Assembly: GCF_003589595.1 (NCBI RefSeq)
Contig: NW_020653719.1
Location: 398,103 to 462,102 of the forward strand
DNA length: 64,000 nucleotides
Direction of reading: 5' to 3'
Origin: Hyposmocoma kahamanoa
Lineage: Eukaryota; Arthropoda; Insecta; Lepidoptera; Cosmopterigidae
A program made the translations under genes and the position numbers. Of the stretch, positions 53,821-64,000 are shown piece after piece. Numbering within the stretch: position 1 is the first letter of the stretch; each line of letters begins with the position of its first letter. The notes under the pieces are model-generated. The model was given only the letters and a program-made list of their open reading frames with translations. It searched no databases and was not told the origin of the DNA.

Positions 53821-54142
53821 TTTTACCGAATAAGACACATTATGTACCAGACTATAACGTAGAAGACATCTATAGAGAAATCTCTTTAGGAAGTTTGGAC
53901 GTTATGTAGACGACATAGCCTAATTTTCTCATGAAACATTCGAATTAATTAGGAAATTTTTCAATTGGTGTATATGAATTGGAGTTCGAACTATGTATTA
54001 TCGAACACGAATTATAACGGTTTACATCGAAAGGGAGGATCCTCAATATCACTTAGTAACACAATGGAAATGGTTTGAACAGATCTTGATGCCAACTTGC
54101 ACAAACTAACCTGAGTATTTTTGCGGTAGATAATACTTACTT

Positions 54143-54196
54143 AAGTAGCAGTAGAGCTCCTTAAGAAAGAGTGTGTCCAGGGAAGTACTGCTACCT
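54143..54196 (+). repeat. R1 5' fragment
   Basis: AGTAGCAGTAGAGCTCC to GGGAAGTACTGCTACC. Confidence 0.75.
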
Positions 54197-54253
54197 ATAT
54201 ATATAAGGGTACGAATTGATATAAGATGTGGTAACTAAAAGCTGGCGAAAGCT

Positions 54254-54294
54254 AGTAACGCTCAAATTACTACTTGGCAGCAGAAATAGGTAAT
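54254..54294 (-). repeat. R1 fragment, inverse orientation
   Basis: CAAATTACTACTTGGCAGCA and GAAATAGG match R1 on the minus strand, opposite to the fragment 60 bases away. This may be an inverted remnant of one copy. Confidence 0.6.
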
Positions 54295-55438
54295 AAGTCT
54301 TGTCGTGAGTAAAGAATTAAAAGGCTCCACGAATGTGAACCACTTTTCAAAACCACTTGTGACCATACGTCGAAAGTGCTATATGATAGTTATGAAAATA
54401 ATACAAACTACATCAAACAAATTATGTAAAATTTATTCACTCTTAATAATCTTATATCTTATTTTAATGCACATATTTTTAGCAAAGGAAGAGCTAAGTA
54501 CTATCCCAATCCGATTATTATACCTATGGTTTGATTACGCATTCACTGAACAAACAGGTGACGAGCAAGATCTACAATAGATAACTCGCAATAATACAAC
54601 AGTCAATGTAATGAAAATTCCTAACTTAGTGTGTTCCTCCTAATATTCCAACATCGTACCTACAACTTCTCGATGCGATAGTACACAGTGCATTCAGGTT
54701 TGCAATTCAAGCAACTCCCATTTGCTATATATCTTCACAGCCATTATCCTCCCGAACTTTAGATTCCAATTCCAGATCTGGGGTTTGGACCAAGTTGAGA
54801 AACGATTGCAACTTACTACTACAGCGTTTACATTGTCTATGGTTTTTATTTTGTCAATTTAGAGCTAAATTGGTACGCGATGCTTGGCGTATCGATCTCG
54901 ACACATTAAGGCGAGTCGCCAGAGGAGAAACGGGAAAAACCATTTTTCTAGGTCAAATGGTTTAAGTACTTACTATTAAATAACGATCTCATAAAAAATA
55001 TACGGTACATCTAAGGATATTATCTAAAGAATGTGCTAATTCGTTACACAATGGGATATACTTTATTCGATCATATAAAATCCCGAAAACAGGATACTAT
55101 AAAAGTCTAAAAAGAAACGTTTAAAAATAAAATTTATCTTAATTTTGGACGAAATTTTTTTATTAAATTCAATATTGCAAAGAATCTATTAAATTTTGGT
55201 TTTCAACTCAAGCCTATAGTTATTAAATTCACGTTTATAGCAAAACTTGAAAATTGGCCAGCGGTTTAACGACACCCTGCGCCTCTCGCTGCCCTGTCAG
55301 TCTTTTGTCATTATTATTATGATGACCTTTGGTGCGATAAGACCAAACTGCAAAATAACAACTTTTCAAGAAAAAGGTTTAAAGAAAATAAACGAAAATA
55401 ATTCGATGACTAATAATGGTCGCCAAGGTTTCCTCTTG
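54295..55438. other. AT-rich spacer, nothing recognised
   Basis: The 91-codon ORF at 54305-54580 has no recognised motif. Confidence 0.35.
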
Positions 55439-55513
55439 ACGGCAAAAATACATAGGTAGTGGAAGTACTTCCCAGGACGATGTCTTTCCCAAAGGGCTGT
55501 ACTGTTACTAAAT
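55439..55513 (-). repeat. R1 5' fragment
   Basis: GGCAAAAATACATAGGTAG, GTACTTCCCAGGACGA and GTACTGTTACTAAAT match the R1 start on the minus strand. Confidence 0.7.
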
Positions 55514-55775
55514 GATTTGGCTTGTCACGCCAAGGATACATTATATTCTTTGGTTTTTACCTCCAAAATTTTATATGACAAATTATACATTATAATATTT
55601 TGTTTTTCAGGTACGTACGGACAGAAACATATTGGCTACAACTGCATCATCATCAAAATTGTATCAAAGTATGATTATGAAGTTATGATTTTACTTTTAT
55701 TAAAAATTCAAAAAAGATTTTTATGGAAAGCTATTGATTTGACGACTTATTCACTGAAGTTAGTCGTCTTTTTCA

Positions 55776-56045
55776 GCAGCAGTAGAGCTCCTTGTGTAAG
55801 TGTTCGTCCAAAGAAGTATACCACCTTACCTATTTCTGCCGACAAGCACACTTCCGGTGTTGAAGGATAGGGGTGCTGGTAAAATTACAGGCACATGGGA
55901 TTTGTCAACTTATGTCTCAGGATGGCGGGCGCAGTGGCAGTGCTCCTCAGGTCTTTGCGATTTAAAGCTCTAAGTAGCACTGTAACTGCAACTGGACAGG
56001 CGTATCGCTTACCGCCACGCGCTTGACTTGTTCGTCCCGTCACGT
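55776..56045 (+). repeat. R1 repeat, near full length (copy 16)
   Basis: From CAGCAGTAGAGCTCC to CTTGTTCGTCCCGTCAC. The terminal A-run is missing; a GC-rich MITE fragment follows soon after. Confidence 0.85.
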
Positions 56046-56071
56046 GTAACCTCATGAGATATTACTTCAAA

Positions 56072-56245
56072 TAGCCTGATTACACATGGCGCCGCAACAA
56101 TAGCGGCACCGCTGCTGCTGCGCTGCCGCTGTTGCAGTCGCCCGTGCTTTTGTATACACACTTTCACACATGCACCGCGGCGGCAGCGGCGAGCGTTGCC
56201 GTGATTCTCTATGAATGTACGATTTTAATTAATCATTGACACACG
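56072..56245. mobile_element. GC-rich MITE, one end
   Basis: CTGATTACACATGGCGCCGC and ACCGCTGCTGCTGCGCTGCC match the right half (inverted) of the element at 3997-4279. GTCGCCCGTGCTTTTGTATA also matches. The opposite end is not found. Confidence 0.65.
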
Positions 56246-56887
56246 GACCGGACAACATCGCACGCACTGCCTATCAAAGATTATTTTCGCAAGAATGGAC
56301 AGCCCACAATTAATTAAGTATAAAAATTAACACTCAGGAGGAGAAATACATTCCCTCATTCGACTCATCCGAAAAACAGAGTCTGATGTGATTATACAGC
56401 GAAAATATGATAAATACATAATCTCGCTATTAAATATGATTAAAAATAGCGAAATATGATTTTTGCTTTCAAGTTCTGTTTACACAGAGACGTTCAACAT
56501 GCAAAGGCGAGGCGATTATTGCTCACGTGGAAGGGCGATAATCGCGAATGTTTAGACGAGGAAAGTTTTTTTATATTCTTTCGATAATCGTATCTTCGAG
56601 ACGAGAAACTCTCTCCATCTAAATGGGTCAATGATCACATGGACTTCGGTTATGGCGGCGCTATGCTCCAGATTCGCTCACTCCAGAATCTGCTTCCTAT
56701 CAGCTTTCAACGAAATTAACACTCGCTCACATTAATTAACTTTCTATACACTTGTTGCATTAGTTAGAAACCATTTAATTAGTAGTTCATAAAAATGTTA
56801 GCAAATTTAATTACATGTTCAACCGCACTTTTTATACGAAATAAGAATGAAAAATGCATCTTAGTGAAATGGAAATATTATACATGT
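56246..56887. other. AT-rich spacer, nothing recognised
   Basis: No motif recognised. Confidence 0.4.
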
Positions 56888-57463
56888 ATTTATAATACTA
56901 AGTGACGGGACGAATAAGTCGTGTGCCTGGTGGTAAGCGACGCGCCTGTCCATAACAGTTGCAGTGCCACTCAGAGCTTTATATCACAAAGATCTGAGGG
57001 GTACTGCCACTGCGCCCGACACCCTGAGACATAAGTTGACAAGTCACATTACATTAGCTGAGTGGATCCTATTACATACGCCACAGCCGCCTACATGACA
57101 TCTACTTAGTACAACAATAGGATTGACTAGCTTTGTGGTCGCTTAATTATTTATTACTAAGATTTTATTTTTAATTAATTTTATTTAGGTTTTTTTTGTT
57201 ATTCTATTTTCTGTTTGTTTTAATTTAGTTCTGTTTTTTTTTACTTTTTTTTTTTACTGTGTATTATTGTGTTGTGGCGTTATGTAATAAATGTATTCTA
57301 TTCTATTCTATTCTAAGTCCAACGTGCCTGTAATTTCACCAGCACCCTTACCCTTTAAAACCGGAACACAGTAACGCTGCCATTACTGCTTGGCGGCAGA
57401 AATAGGTAAGGTGACCGAACAACCCCGGATAAACACTTTCACAAGTAACTCTACTGCTACTAA
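56888..57463 (-). repeat. R1 repeat split by a LINE tail (copy 17)
   Basis: 3' half at 56888-57045 (T-run to GACAAGTC) and 5' half at 57315-57463 (AAGTCC to CTACTGCTACT). The two halves join exactly when the insert and one AAGTC are removed. Confidence 0.9.
57046..57314 (+). mobile_element. LINE 3' fragment with (TATTC)n tail
   Basis: A 269-bp insert ending TGTAATAAATGTATTCTATT then TATTC units. Flanked by AAGTC on both sides (57041-57045, 57315-57319), a 5-bp target duplication. It is T-rich and noncoding, a heavily 5'-truncated retroposon; clade unknown. Confidence 0.8.
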
Positions 57464-57782
57464 AATATATATCATACAAGTGGACTCTGTTACTTGTGTG
57501 TGTTCGGCAGTTTATTATTGAGGGTGCGTTATGTGTAACATTTCCGTAATAATGAAATATGAGTAAAATAATACTCCGTAATCTTGTAACATTCCTCAAA
57601 AAGATGTATACCTACAGGGCGTCTCACAGCTATGGGACATGTAAGGAAAGTAATTTAAATATTGTAGATAGGATATTTTGCTTCATGGAGACATTTTTCT
57701 TTAAAGGTTAGTAATACTACATTCAATGACTTTTAATAACGTTGCTTGCTTCGAATTTAAGAATCGAACCGACCAAATTTGA

Positions 57783-58062
57783 AATAATCTCGGTACAGAG
57801 CGCTAAAAAACCGAAGTGAAAAGTTCATGGAATTACATCTATTTGCTAAGTTTTATTGAAATCGGTTACCGGAAAATGCGCGAAACCGGATTCATCCCCT
57901 AGTGTATATATTTTCTTCAAATTGAAATGGACCTACACTGAGGCACCCTCTTTCCAACAAAAAAGAATCATCAAAATTGGTTCACAAAAATTATCGCATA
58001 ACAGCCATACAAAAAATACAGTCGAATTGAGAACCTCCTCCTTTTTATTGAAGTCGGTTAAA
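57783..58062 (+). mobile_element. Repeat T1 with internal deletion
   Basis: AATAATCTCGGTACAGAG, ACATCTATTTGCTAAG, GGATTCATCCCCTAG, then a jump to TTTTCTTCAAATTGAAATGG, ending TTGAAGTCGGTTA. About 130 bases are missing relative to 42934-43397. Confidence 0.8.
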
Positions 58063-58410
58063 AATATCATTTCATAGATAGGTTTGATTACTTACTAATG
58101 GGTATTATTTGTAATATTGATTTTCAATCGATATTAAAGACAGCGGAACGGAACAGTACGTGGAAGCTGTACCTATTTAAATAAAGTTTTATTACATTTT
58201 ATGTGTTTTATATAGAGTTTTAGTTATGATGTTTTACTACCATAATCTTCATTTATTTTTTATGAAATTAATCCACTAGTTAGTTATAATTTATATTAAT
58301 AACACAGATCCAACACAAAGAAAAATTCCTTCGATCTGACAGGGTTCGAACCTGGATCTGTTTTGCCAGTCTAATCTAATCTGACTCAATGTGTAGCTCA
58401 GTTGCCCTAG
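58063..58410. other. AT-rich spacer
   Basis: It contains a B-box-like AGGGTTCGAACCTGG near 58340, but no properly placed A box. Confidence 0.4.
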
Positions 58411-58706
58411 TTTTTTTTATAATATCAAGAGACGGGACGGACAATTCCTGCGCCTGATGGTAAGCTACGTGCCTGTCCATAACAGTTGCAGTGCCACTCA
58501 GAGATCGCGAAGATCTCGGGGGCACTGCCACTGCCCCCGTCACTCTGAGACATAAGTTGACAAGTCCCACGTGCCTGTAATTTCACCAGCACCCTTACCC
58601 TTCAAAACCAGAACACAGTAAAGTTGACACTACTGTTTGGCGGCAGAAATGGGTAATGTGGCATTACTTCTCTGCACGAACTCTTTCACAAAGAGCTCTA
58701 CTACTA
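58411..58706 (-). repeat. R1 repeat, near full length (copy 18)
   Basis: T-run to GAGCTCTACTACTA. The family frame is open (MGLVNLCLRVTGAVAVPPRS and on to LSVPSLDIIKKTR). Flanks GTTGCCCTAG and GTTGTCCGTAG are similar and may be a decayed target duplication. Confidence 0.9.
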
Positions 58707-59459
58707 TGTTGTCCGTAGATTGTTGCTGTTGTAAAGTCCTGTTAAGTTGCGAGAAAATGGAAGTTAAAGTTTTCGAATGTTTAAAATTTTAACTGCTGCT
58801 AGAATTCTCAACCGATCTGCATTCTTTCGTCAAATTAAAGTTTTTACTATAATATTTCACATCAATTACCAAACATTTCGTAAATTAAATATAAGGGAGC
58901 TTTTTAAAAAAAAATTGGATTTGAATAATTTCAATTTTGTATGGCAAAAAACTTTTGCGATTATTTTTTGCAAAAATGATCCAAAATGTGCAAAAAGTGT
59001 ATATTAATTGTGTTATTTTAATTAAATGAATTTAATTGCTTTTTTATGAATTTTAAGAAACTCGGTTAATTGTCCTATGTTTTGAACTATAATAACACTA
59101 TATTCCAACATAACTTTATCATTTTCTACAGTAATAAAAATTGCATACTTAATCCAGATTTTTCGCGAAAAATGCAATTTTTTGACATTATACGGATGCA
59201 TTAAAATATATTTAAAAATTATTTTTCTTTATTTTTTTCTCACTAAATCGAAGACTAGTTCGTTCAATGATTATTTTGTTAAAAAAAACTTGACTTATTT
59301 ATTTATCTCAGTCTCAAGAGATTTCCCGACATTCGCCGCCGCATGTAATGTTTTTTCGACACTTTTTTAAATTCTTGTTCTATTCTTTATTAACTTGGGT
59401 TTTAATGAAAGGTTATTGTTAAATTATTAATACAATTTCAGCCACATCAAGTAGAATCC
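58707..59459. other. AT-rich spacer, nothing recognised
   Basis: ORFs at 58777-59007 and 59182-59370 are AT-biased (F, I, K, N) and unsupported. Confidence 0.4.
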
Positions 59460-59932
59460 TTATTTTTGAACACTTTTCGATTAATTATACGCTTTTTTAT
59501 TTGTACCTACAGTTCCCAAGAACTCTGATTTCATTCGCATTACTTTTAATGGGTTTACTTTTGTACACGTCTTCATAATATCCATAATTCTTCGATTGTG
59601 TAAAGCAGTCAGACATGTTTCAAGGCTACTGAAATTTTTTTTAAATCTGTATATCGTTGGGCAAAAATTTATTTCCAGGTTCCAAATAGCGACAGTGAAT
59701 CGCTTTTAAGGTCGGTGTCCAGAGCCACTTTTATCATCAATACCAATTTAGTATTCTATTTCGACCTTCTCGTGAATCAGTCTACAGTATAAGGTCTTTG
59801 ACGCCCACCGCCAATCCATTATTAATATGCCATAATAGACACGAGCCAACTTCCTGTGCTTCTCTACCTGTCTCGCCTTCTACTCATACATACAATAACT
59901 TGTGTCATTAGAAGTCATGTGAATATTGGAAA
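59460..59932 (+). repeat. Block A of a permuted inverted repeat
   Basis: Runs from TATTTTTGAACACTTTTCG to AGAAGTCATGTGAAT. Its inverse is at 60281-60746. Shared landmarks: CCAGGTTCCAAATAGCGACA, CACGAGCCAACTTCCTGTG and CATTAGAAGTCA. No coding capacity seen. Confidence 0.85.
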
Positions 59933-60230
59933 AAGGCGAGGAGAAATCGACTGCGATAAATATGTCGCGGGGAGGTTTATCATTATTGCATACGATATAC
60001 CGCCATGCTACGCATGATGTCATTGAGGTTAGCCTCAAATATCGCCTGGCCATAGTGGCGTTAAACTATCCATTGTTATGTTAATATAAGGGACAACCGC
60101 TCCCTCTCGCTTACCTCTTATTGTTTTCTATATGCTAAGTACCTACTAATTTACCTTAAAATTAGTTTGCATATAAATCAAATATTTTTCATCTTTTTTG
60201 AGGAAAATTTCTTTTGTAGCAAGATCGTGT
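59933..60230 (+). repeat. Block B of a permuted inverted repeat
   Basis: Runs from ATTGGAAAAAGGCGAGGAG to TTCTTTTGTAGCAAGA. Its inverse is at 60755-61051. Shared landmarks: GACTGCGATAAATA, GGCGTTAAACTAT, CTCTCGCTTACCTCT and TATGCTAAGTACCTA. Confidence 0.85.
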
Positions 60231-60280
60231 ACCAACAAATATAGTATTTCATAAAAAAAACAATGTGTCTACAACAGTGG

Positions 60281-60746
60281 AATTCACGTGACTTCTAATG
60301 ACACGGGTTATTGTATTTAAAGGTAGAAGGTGAGGCAGGCAGAGAAACACAGGAAGTTGGCTCGTGTCTATTGTGGCACATAAATAACGAATAGGCGGTG
60401 GGCACCGAGGACCTTACACTATGGAGTGATTCGTGAGGTCAAAATAGGAACATTAAGTTGACATTGATGCTAAAAGTGGCTGTGAAGATCCATCCGACCT
60501 TAAAAAAGATTCGCTGTCGCTATTTGGAACCTGGGAATAAATTTTTGCCCAATGATACAGATTTTTGAAAAATTTAGTATACCTTGAAACACGTGCAACG
60601 TCTTTACAGAATCGAAGAATGTATGAATATTATAAAGACGTGTAAGAAAGCAAACCCATTAAAAGTAATGCGAATGAAATCAGGTTCTTGGGAACTGTAC
60701 ACAAAGAAAAAGGGTATAATTAATCGAAAAGTGTTCAAAAATAAGA
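60281..60746 (-). repeat. Inverted copy of block A
   Basis: Starts ATTCACGTGACTTCTAATGA and ends AAAGTGTTCAAAAATAAG, a continuous inverse of 59460-59932 with scattered substitutions and small indels. The ORF at 60584-60784 crosses its end and is spurious. Confidence 0.85.
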
Positions 60747-60754
60747 AAAAGTAC

Positions 60755-61051
60755 ATTGTCTTACTACAAAAGAAATTTTCCTGAAAAAAGATGAAAAGTA
60801 TTTGATTTATTTGCTAACGAATTTTGAGGAAAATTATTAGGTACTTAGCATACAGAAAACGATGAGAGGTAAGCGAGAGAGAGCGGTTGTTCCTCATATT
60901 AACATAACATTCAATAGTTTAACGCCAGGTAATAACTTAGGCTAAGCTCAATGACATCATGCGTTACATGGCGGTATATCGCATGCGATAATGATAAACC
61001 TTCCCGTGACTTATTTATCGCAGTCGAATTCTCCTCACCTTTTTCCAATAG
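60755..61051 (-). repeat. Inverted copy of block B
   Basis: Starts TCTTACTACAAAAGAAATTT and ends CTCCTCACCTTTTTCCAATA, the inverse of 59933-60230. It follows inverted A, so on the minus strand the order is B then A, whereas on the plus strand to the left it is A then B. Confidence 0.85.
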
Positions 61052-62560
61052 TTAATATGTAACAACCTGTTTTTGTTCATTATTTCTGTTTATTTCGTTT
61101 GTGGCGCTCAAATTTTACGTTGATAAAATTACCGTGCAGAGCTATCAAAATGTTTTAAACTCAGATGTGATCTTGCCATGGCCATGTTTTGCATTGCACT
61201 TGAGTAAAGAAAACATGTGCACGCGGTGCGTCAAAAATGTGACGTCACATTGCTTGACACGTTCGTTATTGTGATAAAATTTCAAAGTGGCGGTTTATTA
61301 CTCGAATAGACAGCTAAATGTGGGTATAATAGCTTTATCGCGGAGGCATGAACGGGGGCTGGTCTATGTTAAATTTAATACCAAATGGTGTCGGCCGTTC
61401 TATGAAAATTTGGAAGGTGACTTTTAAAATTTGAAACGCCATTTTGAAATTGTACAAGTTTTAAGTAACGAACGTTTAGTAAGAATGATCCAAAGTCGAA
61501 TGGATAGTTCGACCTTGCTATAAAAAATAGCCAATACGGTCCAAGTAATTGTGTTAAACGTAAGTGGAACATTCTGTCCATATTAAAAAAATAATCAAAA
61601 CGATCCAAGTTACTTTGGATTCTATTGTTTCAAGATTTTATAAATCCAACACTATACAAGTTACTTTGGTGTATTTTTGTTAAAAAGGAAACAATAAAAA
61701 CAAAATTATTTAAGTTTATTAGAATCTTATTGGCCATTATATTTCATAGTTTAGTATTTTTTAAGAACGATTCATACTCAAGTGGATCATGTTATGTATT
61801 GTTGAATGAGAGTCCAGGACACCTGGATCGTTCATTAAAAATATTTCTGGGAAAATTGCTTTTTTTTTCAAAATGCTACATACTTATAATTTCGCCAATA
61901 TTAGAGATATCGACAGGAGTCTTTCTGGCATGAAATAATAGGCTACGGTGAATCACGCGGTAAACTCAACTCATTTTCGCCCTAAGTGTGAGTTGGATCT
62001 TTTTATTATATTTACGTCCAATTATTTTCATACAACAAAAGATTCTAACTCTACAATATTTAAAGTACATTCTTATCGTGTCCCGTATCCGTAGGATGCC
62101 CTGTGCATATTCTGTATGTGCGTTCGTATGTTTAATTATACATGTTGCCATTTCCTACGTCAAAATAACAATTTCATTATTTTCATGAAATTGTTAACCT
62201 GCATGTTTCGTGCCTAAATTACGTCCTTAAAAAGTACTTGAATACCAACAAATTTCATATAAAGTTTGACTCTCAGTGAGTCGGAAAATTACCAAATTTG
62301 CATTGTAATGGCATTCGCAGGCTGCATAAACTTGCTACGCTCCTAATTGTACGTAGTATTTGTGTTATAATTGATGCTTGGTTATTGCTATTTTGACTGT
62401 GAGTTGTGCAAATAACTTATTATATTGTTTTGTTTATATTGTTTATATATTGACTGATTCTGAATCTGAGTGTAACGTGAGCATACGACCTGCTTTAAAC
62501 TTGACATCCCGCTGTCCCTAAAACACTTAAAAATATCCCATTTTGAATAATAACGCATAG
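61052..62560. other. AT-rich spacer, nothing recognised
   Basis: The longest ORFs (61375-61608 minus, 61625-61933 plus) show no motif that I recognise. Confidence 0.35.
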
Positions 62561-62681
62561 AAAACTTGTCCGCACACGCTAAGAGACGCAAATTATAGGG
62601 ACCCAAATAGGCTTACACGAGCGGGCGGGCCGTCAGTGCTCAAGGTCAACTTGCACCGCGAACAGCTCAAGAATGCTACAA

Positions 62682-62804
62682 ATGACGAAGTGTGCGGTAA
62701 ATGAGTGTAAAAGTACGTCAGACAAATATAAAATAGATACTAACATCACATTCCACAAGGAAGTAACGCGTTTCAACTTGTATTTTTATGTAAATATTCA
62801 GTAA
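62682..62804 (+). pseudogene. THAP-like zinc-finger N-terminus, 40 codons
   Basis: MTKCAVNECKSTSDKYKIDT continues NITFHKEV. Cys4 and Cys9, followed by a TFH block, match the beginning of a THAP domain (CxxxxC ... xFHxFP). The CxxH pair and AVPTIF end are missing before the stop. A GC-rich leader with GAGCGGGCGGGCC precedes it, as a promoter or transposon end might. It could be exon 1 of a split gene, or a transposon relic like those at 20.8 and 29.7 kb. Confidence 0.5.
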
Positions 62805-63790
62805 AACAGAAAATTAATTTCGTTGCAACAAAATACGAAAATGTTGCAAACTAACAGATTTTTTGTCCCCATTTTGCTATTCTATTTCAAAATAATTATA
62901 TTACGTAATGTTTTGAGAATAGGCAATATCGCGGCGGTTGCAGAAATTCTATAAATGTACACCGCCGCGACAACATTGTAGGGAATTTACGTTAGCTATT
63001 TTTACGGAATATATTTAGTTTTTGCCATCATTAGTTTCAAATGAAAATCATTTATCTCGTTCATCACACAGGACTCATTTAAAGAAATTGTCTTGCCTTG
63101 ACTCAAAAGTTCTTAACTAAACTTATTTCAGGGAACTAACACTGACTAAAAAAGACATTGTCAGCTCTACAAAGTCGTGTATAAATAGCTTTCAGGTTGA
63201 GGTTCTTTATTGTTATCATGTACTTTTCATGTCATTCCGCCGATAATATCAGGCTACTTATATATCTCAAATTTTCTTGAACTAAGGTCAAACTCGATAG
63301 TCGCACTTAAACTCGCTTTTAGGTTTTTGTTCATATTTGAATTAAATAAAAATTGGGTAGTATTTATTAACTTAATGAACAGTTAAGCAAGAGATAATTT
63401 CCCCACTTTTGAGGGATATGTTATTATTCCATGGCATCATTATATGTATATTTGTGTGCGTGGCGACGAACGTAAGTTCAAGGCTTACGCCTAAATGAAT
63501 TTGAATTTTGCCTCACTTGTGACAGTTCGTTTGATATGAAACTATCATTCCATGCGTTATTCTTCTAAGCATACCAGCATATATTTATAAATAATGCTTA
63601 GAGTTCCATTCATATTTAAGAAATAAACCTGACATATTAAAGCAAATTGGCTCTACCAAAAAATATATAATTCCAGCCCTCCAGACCATACAAAACATCG
63701 AGTATATTATAACCATAAATAGAGACGAAATGTCATTTATTTTGTTACAAAACTATTCTGCCAAATGATAACCGGTGACAACAGCGCTCC
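62805..63790. other. AT-rich spacer, nothing recognised
   Basis: A small inverted pair with GCGGCGGT / ACCGCCGC (62932-62966) lies near the left edge. Confidence 0.4.
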
Positions 63791-63805
63791 GATTTTATAT
63801 ATATA

Positions 63806-63855
63806 CTAGATGCCGCGCGATGCGCCGGGCCGCTAAAGCGGCCCGCGAGGGCTTT
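63806..63855. repeat. GC-rich hairpin repeat at window end
   Basis: ACTAGATGCCGCGCGATGCG is followed by GGGCCGCTAAAGCGGCCC, a 7-bp-arm hairpin. TATACTAGATGCCGC-type starts are common in lepidopteran repeats; the family is not named here and the element continues toward the window edge. Confidence 0.4.
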
Positions 63856-64000
63856 CTTTGGGACTCGTGTGAGAGGTTGGGAATTAGACTTCATATTTCA
63901 GTAGAGAATCCTCTTTGGTTGAGTTTGGATGGGAGGAAGCAGGGTTGTCGACTGCTCCAGTTAAGTTACATGTAGGGGTAGTTGGTACGATCGCGTCAAG

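Noticed and set aside
58338..58406. tRNA-like boxes near 58340 and 58391
   Set aside because: The B-box-like motif comes before the A-box-like motif on the plus strand, and both do not fit on the minus strand, so no tRNA order exists.
1..64000. CRISPR array, rRNA, bacterial operon, LTR retrotransposon
   Set aside because: No regular spacer array, no rRNA core, no operon-like frames, and no paired LTRs or gag-pol motifs seen.

Overview
This window looks like nuclear DNA from an insect, most probably a moth or butterfly (Lepidoptera). It is AT-rich and eukaryotic, and almost every recognisable segment is a transposable element or a piece of one. I found no intact host gene, rRNA, functional tRNA or CRISPR array. 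The lepidopteran guess rests on the mix of repeats: a tRNA-derived SINE of a type common in moths and butterflies, RTE- and Jockey-type LINEs with characteristic 3' ends, and a 300-bp interspersed repeat (called R1 here) that occurs about 20 times. These are family-level recognitions from memory and were not checked against a database. The density of dead and nested elements would fit heterochromatin or a W chromosome, which is inference only. A 400-bp assembly gap lies at 5882-6281.

Layout. 0-6 kb: a decayed LINE end, a full R1 copy, a Jockey 3' end with a perfect hairpin, a SINE/R1 chimera, a GC-rich TIR element and a deleted mariner copy. 6-14.6 kb: mostly AT-rich sequence with a split R1, two SINEs and a hAT-like element. 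14.9-21.1 kb: a dead non-LTR element (RT with FADD motif), a Jockey tail, three R1 copies and a fold-back arm. 21.5-22.9 kb: a mariner with both TIRs, broken frames and a 159-bp inverted-repeat insertion. 24.8-27.1 kb: a DDE transposase C-terminus with a SWIM-type zinc finger, abutting a second dead LINE. 28-45 kb: further MITEs, SINEs, R1 copies, a degenerate tandem repeat, a hAT-like MITE with a near-perfect 8-bp target duplication, and copies of a repeat with AACCGAC termini (T1). 45.9-47.2 kb: a candidate piggyBac-like non-autonomous element. 48.8-52.8 kb: an RT fragment, then a nearly complete but dead RTE LINE. 53-59 kb: more R1 copies, one split by a younger insertion with a 5-bp target duplication. 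59.5-61.05 kb: an unusual block in which two sequences occur in the order A, B, inverted A, inverted B. 61-64 kb: AT-rich sequence with a THAP-like zinc-finger fragment.

The genes do not work together as a pathway: each recognisable coding region is a relic of a mobile element (endonuclease, reverse transcriptase, transposase). The most informative content is structural: the permuted inverted block, a double fold-back scar in the RTE reverse transcriptase, nested insertions that give relative ages, and several GC-rich MITEs with similar GGCT...ACAC...GCGC ends.
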